Assembly (NCBI GenBank): GCA_965208065.1
Contig: OZ242313.1
Coordinates: 1,860,001-1,924,000 of the forward strand
Length of the DNA: 64,000 nt
Source of the DNA: Bin103 sp002238925
GTDB taxonomy: Bacteria > Spirochaetota > Spirochaetia > SZUA-6 > Bin103
Direction of reading: 5' to 3'
Shown in pieces: positions 1-8,336 of the stretch. Position numbers and translations under genes: made by a program. Position 1 is the first letter of the stretch. The number at the start of each line of letters is the position of its first letter. The notes under the pieces were generated by a model. That model made no database searches, was not told the DNA's origin, and was given only the letters and a program-made list of their open reading frames with translations.

Positions 1-71
1 CGTCGCTCGTGGGAGCGCCGTTCTTCATCCTGCTGCTCGCCCGCCACAAGGCCCGGGCGGGAGCACTGTAA
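1..71 (+). CDS. FecCD/BtuC-family ABC permease, C-terminal end only
   Basis: Only the last 22 codons are in the window, in the frame that ends with TAA at 69-71. They read VGAPFFILLLARHKARAG plus a short tail. A VGAPFF hydrophobic segment followed by a basic tail is the usual end of FecCD/BtuC permeases, the membrane subunits of vitamin B12 and ferric-siderophore importers. The genes immediately downstream are the matching binding protein and ATPase, so this is very probably the membrane component of the same importer. The start and most of the protein lie upstream of the window. Confidence 0.7.
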   Translation, partial: SLVGAPFFILLLARHKARAGAL

Positions 72-91
72 CTTTTTGGGAGAAAAAAAAG

Positions 92-1093
92 ATGAATATG
101 TTTCGGTTATTGGCCGGCGCCCTGTTGTGCGGCGCGGCTGCGGGCGCGTTCGGGGACGGGTATCCGGCCGTCGCGGGCATCGTGGACGCCGGCAACCGTG
201 GCTGGCCGCGCGAGGTTGACAGTAGCGAGGGCCGCGTGCGGCTGGCCGCGCCGCCGCAGCGTATCCTGGCGCTGTCGCTCGGCCACGACGAGATGCTGCT
301 TGCCCTGGTCGGGCGGGAGCGGCTGGCCGGCGTCGGGCCGTTTGCGGCAGACACTACCTACTCCAACGTCGCCGGCCTGGTTGCCGGGCTCGACACCCTG
401 CCGTCCAACGACCCGGAGGCGATTCTGGCCATGCGTCCCGACCTGATCGTGGTGTCGCGCTACACCAAGGCAGACCTGGTGGAATTGATCAAGGAGACCG
501 GCGTGCCGGTGGTGCGTACCGCACTGGAGAACTCCGCGGCGGGCAACATTCCCAATATTCTGCTGCTCGGCTACCTGCTCGGCGTCGAGCAGCGCGCACT
601 GGAGCTGGTCGCGGAGATCGAGGGCCGCATCGCGGCGGTGGCGGAACGGGTGCCGGCAGCCGGCGATCCCGCCATGCCGGCGGTGCTGGCGATCGCGCGC
701 TTCTCCGACACCATCTACGCGGCCGGCGGCGGTACCACCGAAGGCGGCATCGTCAAGGCGGCCGGCGGCGTGAACGCGGCCGCCCGCGGCGGCATCGACG
801 GGCACCAGACGGTGAGCATCGAGTCGCTGGCGGCGCTGGCTCCGGAGGTGATCCTGATCACCCAGCCGGCCGAGATGGGCGGTACGGCGCTGCACGACGA
901 ACTGACAGCGGCGCCGGCGCTGGCGGCTGTTCCCGCGGTCGCCTCCGGGCGCGTGCTGGTGGTGGCGCCGCGCTACTACACCACCCTGTCGCACTGGAAC
1001 GTGCGCGGCATCGAGGAGACCGCCCGCCTGCTGTATCCGGATCGCTTCACCGGGGTGGAATTCCCCGACTTCGCGCCCTACGAGGGGCAGTGA
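92..1093 (+). CDS. ABC transporter substrate-binding protein, BtuF/FepB type (corrinoid or ferric-chelate)
   Basis: This 333-residue protein has an N-terminal hydrophobic export signal (about residues 3-22). The segment VRLAAPPQRILALSLG (49-64) is the usual beginning of the mature fold in helical-backbone binding proteins for metal chelates (Peripla_BP_2 family). GGTTEGGIVKAAGGVNAA and a conserved-looking end are also typical. It would capture a corrinoid or ferric chelate in the periplasm and deliver it to the FecCD permease. A GGGAGAAAA-type ribosome site precedes ATG 92. Its stop overlaps the GTG start of the ATPase gene. The following cobalamin operon favours a corrinoid substrate; iron-siderophore cannot be excluded. 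Confidence 0.8.
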   Translation: MNMFRLLAGALLCGAAAGAFGDGYPAVAGIVDAGNRGWPREVDSSEGRVRLAAPPQRILALSLGHDEMLLALVGRERLAGVGPFAADTTYSNVAGLVAGLDTLPSNDPEAILAMRPDLIVVSRYTKADLVELIKETGVPVVRTALENSAAGNIPNILLLGYLLGVEQRALELVAEIEGRIAAVAERVPAAGDPAMPAVLAIARFSDTIYAAGGGTTEGGIVKAAGGVNAAARGGIDGHQTVSIESLAALAPEVILITQPAEMGGTALHDELTAAPALAAVPAVASGRVLVVAPRYYTTLSHWNVRGIEETARLLYPDRFTGVEFPDFAPYEGQ

Positions 1094-1920
1094 CCACGCC
1101 GCCCGCAGGCAACGACCTGGCCGCGCGCGGCGTGTCGGTGCGCCTCGGCGGCGTGCCGGTGCTGCGCTCGGTATCGGTGACCGCGCGCGCCGGCGAGGTG
1201 ACCGGGGTGATCGGACCCAACGGCGCGGGCAAGAGCACGCTGCTGCGCGTGCTCGCCGGCGTGCTGGCGGCCGAATCGGGAACGGTGCAACTCGGCGCGG
1301 CGGACCTGCATGGCGTGGCCTCCCGCACCCGCGCGCAGCGTGTCGCCTACCTGCCGCAACAGGACGCGGCGCAGCCGTTCACGGCGCTGGAGACGGTGCT
1401 GATGGGCCGCTACCCCTACCTGCGGCGGTTTCAACTGGAAGGACGCCGCGACCGGCAGATCGCACATGCGGCGCTGGCCCGCACCGAGAGCCGGCGCTTC
1501 GCGGCGCGCGGGCTGGACCGCCTGTCGGGCGGCGAGCGGCAGCGCGTGCTGCTGGCGCGCGCGCTGGCCCAGCAGGCGGGCGTACTGGTGCTCGACGAGC
1601 CGTTGGCCAGCCTCGACCTGCGCCACCGGCTGGCGGTGCTGGCAACCCTCCGGCGCGAGGCGGCCGGCGGCGCGGCCGTGGTGGTGGCGCTGCACGACGT
1701 GGAGCTGGCCGGGCGCTATTGCGACCGGCTGGTGCTGCTGGCGGCGGGGCGGGTGGCGAGTTGCGGCAGCCCGCGCGAGGTGCTGGTCCCGGAGCAATTC
1801 CGGGCGGTGTTCGGGGTGGAGGCGCTGGTGTCGCAGGACTCGGCGTCGGGGCAGCCGCGGGTGTGGCTGGTCGGCCCGAGCGAGCGCGCGGGCGCGCAGG
1901 TGCACGATGGACCTGGTTGA
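1090..1920 (+). CDS. ABC transporter ATP-binding protein, BtuD/FecE type
   Basis: The 276-residue ATPase has Walker A GPNGAGKST (42-50), a Q-loop at YLPQQD (88-92), signature LSGGERQRV (145-153), Walker B VLVLDEP (165-171) and switch His in ALHDVEL (H202). This order and the LPQ Q-loop are usual for the ATPases of FecCD-type B12/siderophore importers. The GTG start overlaps the upstream TGA (GTGA), indicating translational coupling with the binding protein. It would power import through the permease whose end is at the left edge. The substrate (corrinoid preferred) is inferred from context. Confidence 0.85.
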   Translation: MTTPPAGNDLAARGVSVRLGGVPVLRSVSVTARAGEVTGVIGPNGAGKSTLLRVLAGVLAAESGTVQLGAADLHGVASRTRAQRVAYLPQQDAAQPFTALETVLMGRYPYLRRFQLEGRRDRQIAHAALARTESRRFAARGLDRLSGGERQRVLLARALAQQAGVLVLDEPLASLDLRHRLAVLATLRREAAGGAAVVVALHDVELAGRYCDRLVLLAAGRVASCGSPREVLVPEQFRAVFGVEALVSQDSASGQPRVWLVGPSERAGAQVHDGPG

Positions 1921-2225
1921 CGCGACCGGCGGCCGCTGCGCCCGCCGGTTGGTGGTCCGGAAGCACGTGCTTGGCTGCGTCGTCGCCTACCGGCATGGCA
2001 GTGCGCCCCTGGCGGATGGCGCAGCCAGGGCGACCATGCGCCGCGGGTGCGACGGCGACCGCATGTTCGTTTATCGATGGCTGGCGTGGCGATGCCGGCA
2101 TGACCGCCTGTCGGGCGTTGGCGCGGCGCTGCCGGTAGCCGGTCGGCGGGACGATGGAACGGGGTGATGGCGCCTGCCACGCGTGCTGCCGGTATCCGCT
2201 TGGTGGCGCCGCGGGATTCGCGGTG
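1921..2225. other. Intergenic stretch between importer and cob operon
   Basis: About 300 bases without a convincing gene. Open frames run through it only because of high GC. I looked for a cobalamin riboswitch (B12 box, GCCACTG-like core and the long junction) and saw no recognisable core. A long in-frame extension of cobT upstream of 2226 (from ATG 2154) has no family-like sequence and is probably untranslated leader. Confidence 0.4.
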
Positions 2226-3368
2226 ATGGCACCGGCCAAGACTGGAGCCGCGGATGATTGCTTCGGCGACCGGCGATCGGGCGCCAGGGCGCGGCGGCCT
2301 CGACCCGCGAAGCTGGCCGCGGCGCTGGCGCGCATCGGGCCGCCGGATGCGGGCGCAATGCGCGGCGCCGAGGAGCGGCAGCGCGCGCTTACCAAGCCGC
2401 CCGGCAGCCTGGGGCGGCTGGAGGAGCTGGCGGTACGGCTGGCCGGCATGCTGGGCGACGCGCGGCCGCGGATCGGCGGCAAGGCGGTGATCGTGGCGGC
2501 CGGCGACCACGGCGTGGTGGCGCGCGGAGTGACCGGCTATCCGCAGGCGGTGACCGCGCAGATGGTGGCCAACTTCCTCGCCGGCGGTGCCGCGGTCAGC
2601 GTGATGTGCCGCCGGCTGGGGGTGCGGCAACTGGTGGTGGACGCGGGCATTGCGGCGCCGGCGCCGGCGTCCCATCCGGCGCTGCGGATAGTGCGCGCCG
2701 GGGCCGGCACCGGCGACATGAGCCGCGGTCCGGCGATGAGCCGGGAGCAGGCGGAGCGCTGCCTCGAAGCCGGGATCGAGATTGCCGGCGAGGTTGCGGC
2801 GGCCGGGGCCGACCTGATCGCCACCGGCGACATGGGAATTGGCAACACCACCGCCGCGAGCGCCATCGCCGCCGCGGTAACCGGGCGTCTGCCGGGCGAC
2901 ACGACCGGGCGCGGGACGGGCCGCAACGATGATCAGTTGCGCCACAAGATCGCCGTGGTGGAGCGCGCCCTGGCGTGCAACCTGCCCGATCGCGGCGACG
3001 CGCTGGACGTACTGGCCAAGGTGGGCGGCTTCGAGATCGGCGTACTGGCCGGCGTCATCCTGGGCGCGGCGAGTCAGCGGCGTGCGGTGGTGCTGGACGG
3101 ATTCATTGCCGGCGCGGCGGCGTTGCTGGCCGTTCTCCTGAGTCCCGCCGCCCGCGGCTACCTGATCGCCGCGCACCGGTCGGCCGAACCCGGGCACCGC
3201 GTGGTGCTGGCGCACCTGGACCTGCAACCGCTGCTGGACCTGGAGCTGCGCCTGGGGGAGGGGAGCGGCGCGCTGCTGGCGATGCCGATCATCGAGGCGG
3301 CCGCGGCCTGTCTGGCGGAGATGGCCACGTTCGCGGAGGCGGGCGTGTCCGACCGCGGCCAACCATGA
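2226..3368 (+). CDS. cobT: Nicotinate-nucleotide--dimethylbenzimidazole phosphoribosyltransferase
   Basis: This cytosolic enzyme transfers ribose phosphate from nicotinate mononucleotide to the lower-ligand base, giving alpha-ribazole phosphate for cobalamin assembly. Family signatures are TKPPGSLGRLEELA (56-69), AAGDHGV (91-97), TGDMGIGNTTAASAI (200-214), VVLDGFIAGAAAL (288-300) and LRLGEGSGA near the end. The Glu of that last motif (about E345) corresponds to the catalytic base. From ATG 2226 it has 380 residues, slightly above the usual ~350. The first ~30 residues are low-complexity, so a later start near 2330 is possible, and a longer frame begins at 2154. The end overlaps cobS by ATGA, the first link in a coupled five-gene operon. 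Confidence 0.92.
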   Translation: MAPAKTGAADDCFGDRRSGARARRPRPAKLAAALARIGPPDAGAMRGAEERQRALTKPPGSLGRLEELAVRLAGMLGDARPRIGGKAVIVAAGDHGVVARGVTGYPQAVTAQMVANFLAGGAAVSVMCRRLGVRQLVVDAGIAAPAPASHPALRIVRAGAGTGDMSRGPAMSREQAERCLEAGIEIAGEVAAAGADLIATGDMGIGNTTAASAIAAAVTGRLPGDTTGRGTGRNDDQLRHKIAVVERALACNLPDRGDALDVLAKVGGFEIGVLAGVILGAASQRRAVVLDGFIAGAAALLAVLLSPAARGYLIAAHRSAEPGHRVVLAHLDLQPLLDLELRLGEGSGALLAMPIIEAAAACLAEMATFAEAGVSDRGQP

Positions 3369-4201
3369 ACGGCCTGCGCGCGGCGCTCACCTTCCTTACC
3401 ATCCTGCCGGCCGGCGCCGGCGGCACCCGTTCGCTGGCCGCTGCGCCCGCCTGGTTCCCGGCCGTCGGGCTGCTGCTCGGCGCGATGATTGCCGCATTCG
3501 ACCTGCTGCTGGCCGCGGCCGGCCTGCGGCCCGCCGCCCCTGCGTGCGATCCGGCGCGCGCCGCCGGATGCGCGGTGCTTCCGCTGCTGGCCGCCGCGCT
3601 GCTAATTTCCGCGCTGGCCGTGTTGACCCGCGCACTGCACCTGGACGGCTTCATGGACACCTGCGACGCGCTGCCGGGTGGATTCAGCCGTGCCCGGCGT
3701 CTGCAAATTCTGCGCGATCCCCATGTCGGTGCGTTCGCCGTCGTGGGCGTGGCGTGCCTGCTGTTGATCAAGGTCACCGCGGTGGCCGCACTGCCGCGCG
3801 CGGTCCGGCCCGGCGTGCTGCTGCTGTTCCCGTGCCTGTCGCGTTGGGCGATGCTGCTGGCGATGGAGATATTCCCGTACGTGCGCGAGCGGGGTGCGGG
3901 CACGCCGTTCGGCGGCGCGCGCGGCCGCGGCGCGCTGATCGGCGGCAGCGCGGCTGCCGTGGTTGCGGGGCTGGCACTGGCCGGCTGGTGGTCACTGGCG
4001 CTGTTGGCGCTGGCCGGTGCGGCCGCCGCGGCGGTGGGGATGATCGCCCGCCGCCTGCTGGGCGGCATGACCGGCGATATCTACGGTGCGGTGAACGAGA
4101 TTGCCGAGGTGGCCGTGCTCGTTGCCGCGGTGGCGGTCACAGCCGGCGGAGCCGGCGCCATGCGGTCGCCGCTAGTCGGCTGGTTTGAAGGAGGGGGATG
4201 A
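3365..4201 (+). CDS. cobS: Adenosylcobinamide-GDP ribazoletransferase (cobalamin synthase)
   Basis: CobS joins adenosylcobinamide-GDP with alpha-ribazole (or its phosphate) at the membrane, the last assembly step. The 278-residue product is hydrophobic with several membrane segments. It carries LHLDGFMDTCDAL (91-103), the metal-binding HLDG..D..D motif of the family, and RDPHVGAFA (117-125). It starts with FLTILP, typical of CobS. ATG 3365 overlaps the cobT stop (ATGA), and the stop overlaps the next gene the same way. The length is slightly above the Salmonella enzyme. Confidence 0.9.
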   Translation: MNGLRAALTFLTILPAGAGGTRSLAAAPAWFPAVGLLLGAMIAAFDLLLAAAGLRPAAPACDPARAAGCAVLPLLAAALLISALAVLTRALHLDGFMDTCDALPGGFSRARRLQILRDPHVGAFAVVGVACLLLIKVTAVAALPRAVRPGVLLLFPCLSRWAMLLAMEIFPYVRERGAGTPFGGARGRGALIGGSAAAVVAGLALAGWWSLALLALAGAAAAAVGMIARRLLGGMTGDIYGAVNEIAEVAVLVAAVAVTAGGAGAMRSPLVGWFEGGG

Positions 4202-4833
4202 TGGAGGCGAGCAGGTGGTACCTGGTTCGGCACGGAGAGACCGACTGGAACCGCGAGTCGCGGATTCAGGGACAGGCGGACCCGCCGCTGAACGCCGCCG
4301 GGCGGGAGCAGGCGCGCGCGGTCGCGGCGCGCTTGGCGGGGGTGGTGTTTGCCACGGCGTACGCGAGCGACCTGAGTCGGGTCACGGAGACCGCGGCGGC
4401 GGTCGTACGCGGCCGTGAGCTGCGGGTAACGGAGTTGGCCAAGCTGCGCGAGAAGCGCTTCGGCGAGTGGGAGGGGCTGACGTTTACCGAGGCGGAGGCG
4501 CACGATCCCGATCGCTACCGGCGGATCTTCCGCGTGGCCGCCTACGACGGGGAAACCGCGCCGCCGGGCGGCGAAAGCGATATGCAGATGCTGCGGCGGA
4601 TGGCGGGAGTCGCGGGCCGGCTCCGCGACACGCACGGCGGGCGCGACGAAAACATCCTCGTGGTAGGGCACGGCGGCTCGCTGTGCGCGCTGATCGTTGC
4701 CCTGCTGGGGTTGCCGGCGCGGGCGATCTGGCGGTTCCGGCTGTCCAATTGCGGCGTGTCGCAGGTAACGGTGTTTGACGATGGCGCCGCAACCCTGGAC
4801 CTGTTCAACGACACCGGCCACCTGCAGTCATGA
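4198..4833 (+). CDS. cobC: Histidine phosphatase, probable alpha-ribazole phosphatase
   Basis: This 211-residue protein belongs to the phosphoglycerate-mutase-like histidine phosphatases. YLVRHGETDWN (8-18) carries the nucleophile His12, YASDLSRVTETA holds the phosphate-binding Arg61, EKRFGEWEG gives the acid near E90, and LVVGHGGSL has the second His (H158). Lying between cobS and cobU with 4-base overlaps on both sides, it most likely removes the 5'-phosphate from alpha-ribazole phosphate or adenosylcobalamin phosphate. The superfamily is promiscuous, so the specific role rests on context. Two adjacent ATGs (4198, 4201) are possible starts. Confidence 0.85.
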   Translation: MMEASRWYLVRHGETDWNRESRIQGQADPPLNAAGREQARAVAARLAGVVFATAYASDLSRVTETAAAVVRGRELRVTELAKLREKRFGEWEGLTFTEAEAHDPDRYRRIFRVAAYDGETAPPGGESDMQMLRRMAGVAGRLRDTHGGRDENILVVGHGGSLCALIVALLGLPARAIWRFRLSNCGVSQVTVFDDGAATLDLFNDTGHLQS

Positions 4834-5384
4834 GCGGCGCACTGACCTTCATCGTCGGCGGCGCCCGCTCCGGGAAGAGCACGCACGCCGAGCAGCTCGC
4901 GGCACGCGGCGCGCGGGTATTGTACGCCGCCACGGCGGAGGGGCGGGACGAAGAGATGCGGCGCCGCATTGCCGCTCACCGGGCCGCCCGGCCCGGGCAC
5001 TGGGACACGCTGGAGGAGCCGCTCGACCTGGCCGGCGCCTTGCGGCCCATTCACCACCGCTACAACACGGTGCTGATCGACTGCCTTACCCTGTGGGTCA
5101 GCAACCTGCTGCTCGACCTGCAACCGCGGGTCGCCGATGAGGACCGTTCGGAGGAGCTTATCTTGCTTGAGACAAGCAAATTGTTGGCCGTTGTCAAGGC
5201 CTCGCAAGCGGACTGGATCGTGGTGAGCAACGAGGTCGGGCTGGGCGTGGTGCCGCCGTCGCCGCTGGGCCGCGCCTTTCGCGATGCCCTGGGCCGCGTG
5301 AACCAGCTGGTCGCCGCCGCGGCCAGCGAAGTGTACCTGATGGTGGCCGGCCTGCCGCTACCGGTAAGGAAGGCAGAGGGATGA
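4830..5384 (+). CDS. cobU: Bifunctional adenosylcobinamide kinase / adenosylcobinamide-phosphate guanylyltransferase
   Basis: CobU phosphorylates adenosylcobinamide and then transfers GMP, producing the CobS substrate. The 184-residue length is usual. The P-loop GGARSGKS is at 10-17. DCLTLWVSNLLL and VVSNEVGLGVVPPSPLGRAF, followed by DALGRVNQLVA, are the two diagnostic family blocks. ATGA overlaps occur with the phosphatase gene upstream and cobO downstream. Having cobU here means imported cobinamide could be salvaged. Confidence 0.93.
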   Translation: MSGALTFIVGGARSGKSTHAEQLAARGARVLYAATAEGRDEEMRRRIAAHRAARPGHWDTLEEPLDLAGALRPIHHRYNTVLIDCLTLWVSNLLLDLQPRVADEDRSEELILLETSKLLAVVKASQADWIVVSNEVGLGVVPPSPLGRAFRDALGRVNQLVAAAASEVYLMVAGLPLPVRKAEG

Positions 5385-6001
5385 CCGCGCGCGACGGTGA
5401 TGCCGCCGACAGTGCGCATGCCGAGCGCATGCGCCGGCTGCAGGCCGAGCAGCGCGCCAAGGTGGCGCGTGCGGCGAATCCGGAGCGCGGGCTGGTGCTG
5501 GTGCATACCGGCAACGGCAAGGGCAAGTCGAGCGCTGCCTTCGGGGTGGCCGCACGCGCCCTCGGCTGGGGGCAGCGCGTCGGCATTGTGCAGTTCATCA
5601 AGGGCAAGTGGCAGACCGGCGAGCGCCGCTTCTTCAGCCGCTTCCCGGAGCAACTGGAGTGGCGCACCACCGGCCAGGGCTTCACCTGGGACACCCAGAA
5701 CCGCGAACTCGATATCGCCACCGCTCGCGCCGGGCTCGCCATTGCGCGTGAATTCGTTACCGGCGGGCAGTTCGACCTGGTGGTACTCGACGAAATCAAC
5801 GTGGTAGCCAGCTACGACTACCTGCCGGTGGCCGAGATCGTCGCCTGCCTGGAAGCGCGCGCCGCCCGCACCCACGTCGTGCTGACCGGCCGCGGCGCCG
5901 CGCCGGAGTTGGTCGAATACGCCGACCTGGTCAGCGAGATGGTGGAGATCAAGCATCCGTTCCAGGCCGGCATCAAGGCCCAGCGCGGCATCGACTTCTG
6001 A
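5381..6001 (+). CDS. cobO: Cob(I)yrinic acid a,c-diamide adenosyltransferase, BtuR/CobO type
   Basis: The enzyme attaches the 5'-deoxyadenosyl group from ATP to the cobalt of corrinoids. The 206-residue sequence has the P-loop HTGNGKGKSSAA (42-53), then GWGQRVGIVQFIKG, RTTGQGFTWDTQN and VVLDEINVV, all characteristic of the BtuR/CobO family. The N-terminal ~35 residues are charged and helical, as is usual. It is the last gene of the coupled cob series. The next genes are a convergent VapBC module. Confidence 0.92.
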   Translation: MTARDGDAADSAHAERMRRLQAEQRAKVARAANPERGLVLVHTGNGKGKSSAAFGVAARALGWGQRVGIVQFIKGKWQTGERRFFSRFPEQLEWRTTGQGFTWDTQNRELDIATARAGLAIAREFVTGGQFDLVVLDEINVVASYDYLPVAEIVACLEARAARTHVVLTGRGAAPELVEYADLVSEMVEIKHPFQAGIKAQRGIDF

Positions 6002-6029
6002 TTCCGCCGCCGCGCAGGTCGCCCGACTG

Positions 6030-6410
6030 CTACGCTGCCTCCACGTCGGTGCGGGAGAAGTCTTCCCCTTTGAACAGCAACGGCTCTCCGGTGGTCAGCG
6101 CGAGCGCATAGGCGAAACAGTCGCCGAAGTTCAGCCCCGCCGGATGGTTGCCCTTGCCGAACCTCCGCCACGCTTCGCGGGCGTGCTTGACCTGTTCCGT
6201 GGTAACCGGCGTCAGCTCGATTTCTGCCGCGTCGACAAAGCGATCCAGTTCCGCTTCGGCGGATTCGCCGCGGCCGCCGATCACGATCGCCGCTTCCAGC
6301 AGGCTGGCGACCGACATGCGGCAAGACGTCGACGCGATCCTGCGCGCAAAGTACGGCGCGTCCGTCTCCTTGAACAGCACTGCCAGAACTGCGGAGGTAT
6401 CGAGGATCAC
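6030..6410 (-). CDS. PIN-domain toxin, VapC family
   Basis: The 126-residue protein begins MILDTSAVLAVLF, with the first PIN acidic residue at D4. It has a central Glu in SLLEAAIVIGG, then GDCFAYALA and FKGEDFSRTDV, giving the acidic quartet expected of a Mg-dependent ribonuclease. Its ATG overlaps the stop of the upstream antitoxin gene by four bases, the usual antitoxin-toxin order. VapC toxins usually cleave tRNA or rRNA when not bound by VapB. The target here is unknown. Confidence 0.85.
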   Translation of the reverse strand: MILDTSAVLAVLFKETDAPYFARRIASTSCRMSVASLLEAAIVIGGRGESAEAELDRFVDAAEIELTPVTTEQVKHAREAWRRFGKGNHPAGLNFGDCFAYALALTTGEPLLFKGEDFSRTDVEAA

Positions 6411-6664
6411 CTGGGCAATCCTCTCTCGTCGTAGAGCGCATCGCCGTGCTCAATGGCGGTGGGGCCCGGGCCGAGGCGGCGTGCGCACCGCTCGCCAATG
6501 GCGAGCAACTGCTGTGCGCGGGCGTTTGCGCCGCGCAGCCGCTTCTCGCGGGTCAGGCGCTCGCGCAAGGCCTCGGTGATCGCGCCGGTCATACTCTGGC
6601 CGGTCATGCGCGCAAGCTCCGCCGCCAACTGGCAGGTCTCGTCGTTCTTGATGTTGAGGCTCAT
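6407..6664 (-). CDS. Antitoxin, VapB/PSK-operon type
   Basis: This 85-residue protein starts MSLNIKNDETCQLAAELARMTG, continuing as GQSMTGAITEALRERLTR. This is the N-terminal DNA-binding fold of small antitoxins that precede PIN toxins (Rv0623-like transcription factor group). The basic C-terminus would wrap the toxin. It is the first gene of the pair and probably represses its own promoter. Confidence 0.8.
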   Translation of the reverse strand: MSLNIKNDETCQLAAELARMTGQSMTGAITEALRERLTREKRLRGANARAQQLLAIGERCARRLGPGPTAIEHGDALYDERGLPR

Positions 6665-6750
6665 ACGCTGTTCCGTGAGGGTAGAAGGGTCGATCGAAGT
6701 CTACCATTTGCGCTCGATGCCGTCAAGCGCTGGTCCCGTCGAGCCCGTCG

Positions 6751-6913
6751 AGGCAATTGGCTGTAGCGGATTTCGGGGCCGTTGAGCGGTCGGTCACGTC
6801 CGACCGCACGCGGGCAGGACGTTGGCAGCGTCGCTGGGCGCTCGCCCGGTGACCAAAACGGCCACAATGAGCGTGCTGAATCAGGTCCGCGAGGCGAAGT
6901 CAGGCGCCATCCA
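6751..6913. repeat. Repeat element copy 1 with hairpin
   Basis: This stretch is nearly identical to 10345-10514, starting at GAGGCAATTG and running to the CATCCACCG that precedes a transposase remnant. It contains an inverted repeat CGGTCGG-TCACGT-CCGACCG near 6786-6805. It lies just upstream of the VapBC genes and next to a transposase fragment, so it may be the end of a decayed mobile element. Confidence 0.75.
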
Positions 6914-7162
6914 CCGCCCGCGGATGCCCGGTCGCTCGAACCCGAAGCCTCCAGCCAAGCGGCTGTTGACCCGCTCCACCGCGCCGCGCTGGTTGTAGAA
7001 GTCCTGCCACCGGTAGCTGGACCCTGCAAGTTCCGTTTCCAACGGATAGTAGCGTTCCGCCTCGGTATGACGGGTCGAAGCGCTGCTATTGGGCGGCAAC
7101 CCTCCCTTGCCGCGGAAATAAGGGATCTGGATCCCGCCGAGTCCGCATCTACAGGCGTACAA
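6881..7162 (-). pseudogene. DDE-type transposase remnant, copy 1
   Basis: The minus-strand frame contains SSYRWQDFYNQRGAVERVN, then SRLAGGFGFERPGIRG, the conserved C-terminal YxxR..VER.NSRL block of DDE transposases. The same block recurs at 10592-10975. Downstream of the block the sequence falls directly into the repeat element at 6913, so the C-terminus is lost. Upstream only ~45 unmatched codons remain. There is no catalytic core, so it cannot be active. Confidence 0.7.
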
Positions 7163-7436
7163 GATTGACTCGGTTTCCGATAGTCAGGGCAGCACCGCGG
7201 GTAGGCTGGGGAGAATCGGATTCGAAGACGGCCCCGAGACTGCGCCCTGCGGTCCTCATATCGTTCGGTTGCAGTCGGTCAATGTGAATGCAGATAACCA
7301 CCAAATTCGCGGATCAGGAATTGTCGTAAGTTGCATAGTTGTTTACGATCTTCTTCGGATCGCATCGCTACCGAATCAATGTTTGTCGCTATATATTCCG
7401 TCGGCTTGTGTCGTCGAGGTTCTGCAAGGGCAAGTT
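7163..7436. other. Short intergenic stretch, nothing recognised
   Basis: About 270 bases with lower GC than the flanks. A 96-residue plus-strand frame at 7269-7559 mostly overlaps the 3' end of the DUF4238 gene and looks like a shadow. No RNA gene or clear promoter was seen. Confidence 0.3.
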
Positions 7437-8336
7437 CTATCTCCTAATGTATTGTCCGTAACGTTCAACATCGCTTTGGGTAGGACCAGCAATGATATGA
7501 CTCTGCTCTGCGAGTGCGATGTTTGTCTGTCTGACATGCGAATCAGACACCAGAGCTAGCGTTTCTTTGTAATCGTTGTCCCTCATGGGGAGAATCGCCA
7601 CATCGGGAGCGATAGGAAAGACGGAGAACCGATTGTACCGCTGTCCTTCACAAACTGTAACAATAGCAAATCCGTGACTTCCTATGATGAATCGCCGCCG
7701 GCGTTCGCTCAAAACGATACACAGACTCGTATCGTGGAAGAAAGCTCTATACGCCTCTTGAATATGTCCCATGTCGCCAGCGGCGAACCTAGCATCAGCG
7801 TTTGACAATACCACTTGCTCTAATCGCCTATGGACACCGCTCTTCATCATTTCTTCTTCACTTGGCATTGGAAATCCCTGGTCGTCAGCTAGAGCCCTTG
7901 CAACCGCATAATACAAACCGTCGCTCTTTGCACTTGCACGTGCTTGAGACTCAGGGGTCCGACGTGCAGTCAAGAATATGAACTCCTTCAAAGCTTCAGT
8001 CTCAGATAACGACAACTGAGGACACTTCCGACAACGCGCCCGCCCAATGACTTTCTCCAAGACTGGCGCAGCAGCCGACTCTATCTTTCCAATCGACTCC
8101 TCGTAAACGTAGTCCTTCCTTATACTCTGTTCGAATCTCTTTGGATCCTCACTCCGGCTTGACCTGCTTCCAACATCTACCTCCTGTCGCGTGTAGAGGT
8201 GGCGACTTACGAACACCTTGTCGATGTTTCCAAGACGAGACTCACGGTGATCGTATACCCATAGGTGCTTGCGGTCTTCCGAAAACTGCCGAAGCGTCAA
8301 CCGCGGAATGAAATGGTGGTTCTTAGGTCCACTCAT
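7437..8336 (-). CDS. DUF4238 domain-containing protein
   Basis: This 299-residue protein begins MSGPKNHHFIPRLTLRQFS. NHHFIPR.YLR.F is the signature opening of DUF4238 proteins, whose molecular function is unknown. Further blocks are LWVYDHRESRLGNIDK, DYVYEESIGKIE, LKEFIFLTARRTPE and a C-terminal beta-rich part (FSVFPIAPDVAILPMRDND). Base composition is clearly lower in GC than the surrounding genes, suggesting horizontal transfer. DUF4238 genes are often found in accessory and defence-rich regions, which fits the TA and transposase neighbours. Confidence 0.75.
   Translation of the reverse strand: MSGPKNHHFIPRLTLRQFSEDRKHLWVYDHRESRLGNIDKVFVSRHLYTRQEVDVGSRSSRSEDPKRFEQSIRKDYVYEESIGKIESAAAPVLEKVIGRARCRKCPQLSLSETEALKEFIFLTARRTPESQARASAKSDGLYYAVARALADDQGFPMPSEEEMMKSGVHRRLEQVVLSNADARFAAGDMGHIQEAYRAFFHDTSLCIVLSERRRRFIIGSHGFAIVTVCEGQRYNRFSVFPIAPDVAILPMRDNDYKETLALVSDSHVRQTNIALAEQSHIIAGPTQSDVERYGQYIRR

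Noticed and set aside
1921..2225. Cobalamin riboswitch upstream of cobT
   Set aside because: The context suggested it, but no B12 box or conserved junction core could be read; it needs a covariance-model search.
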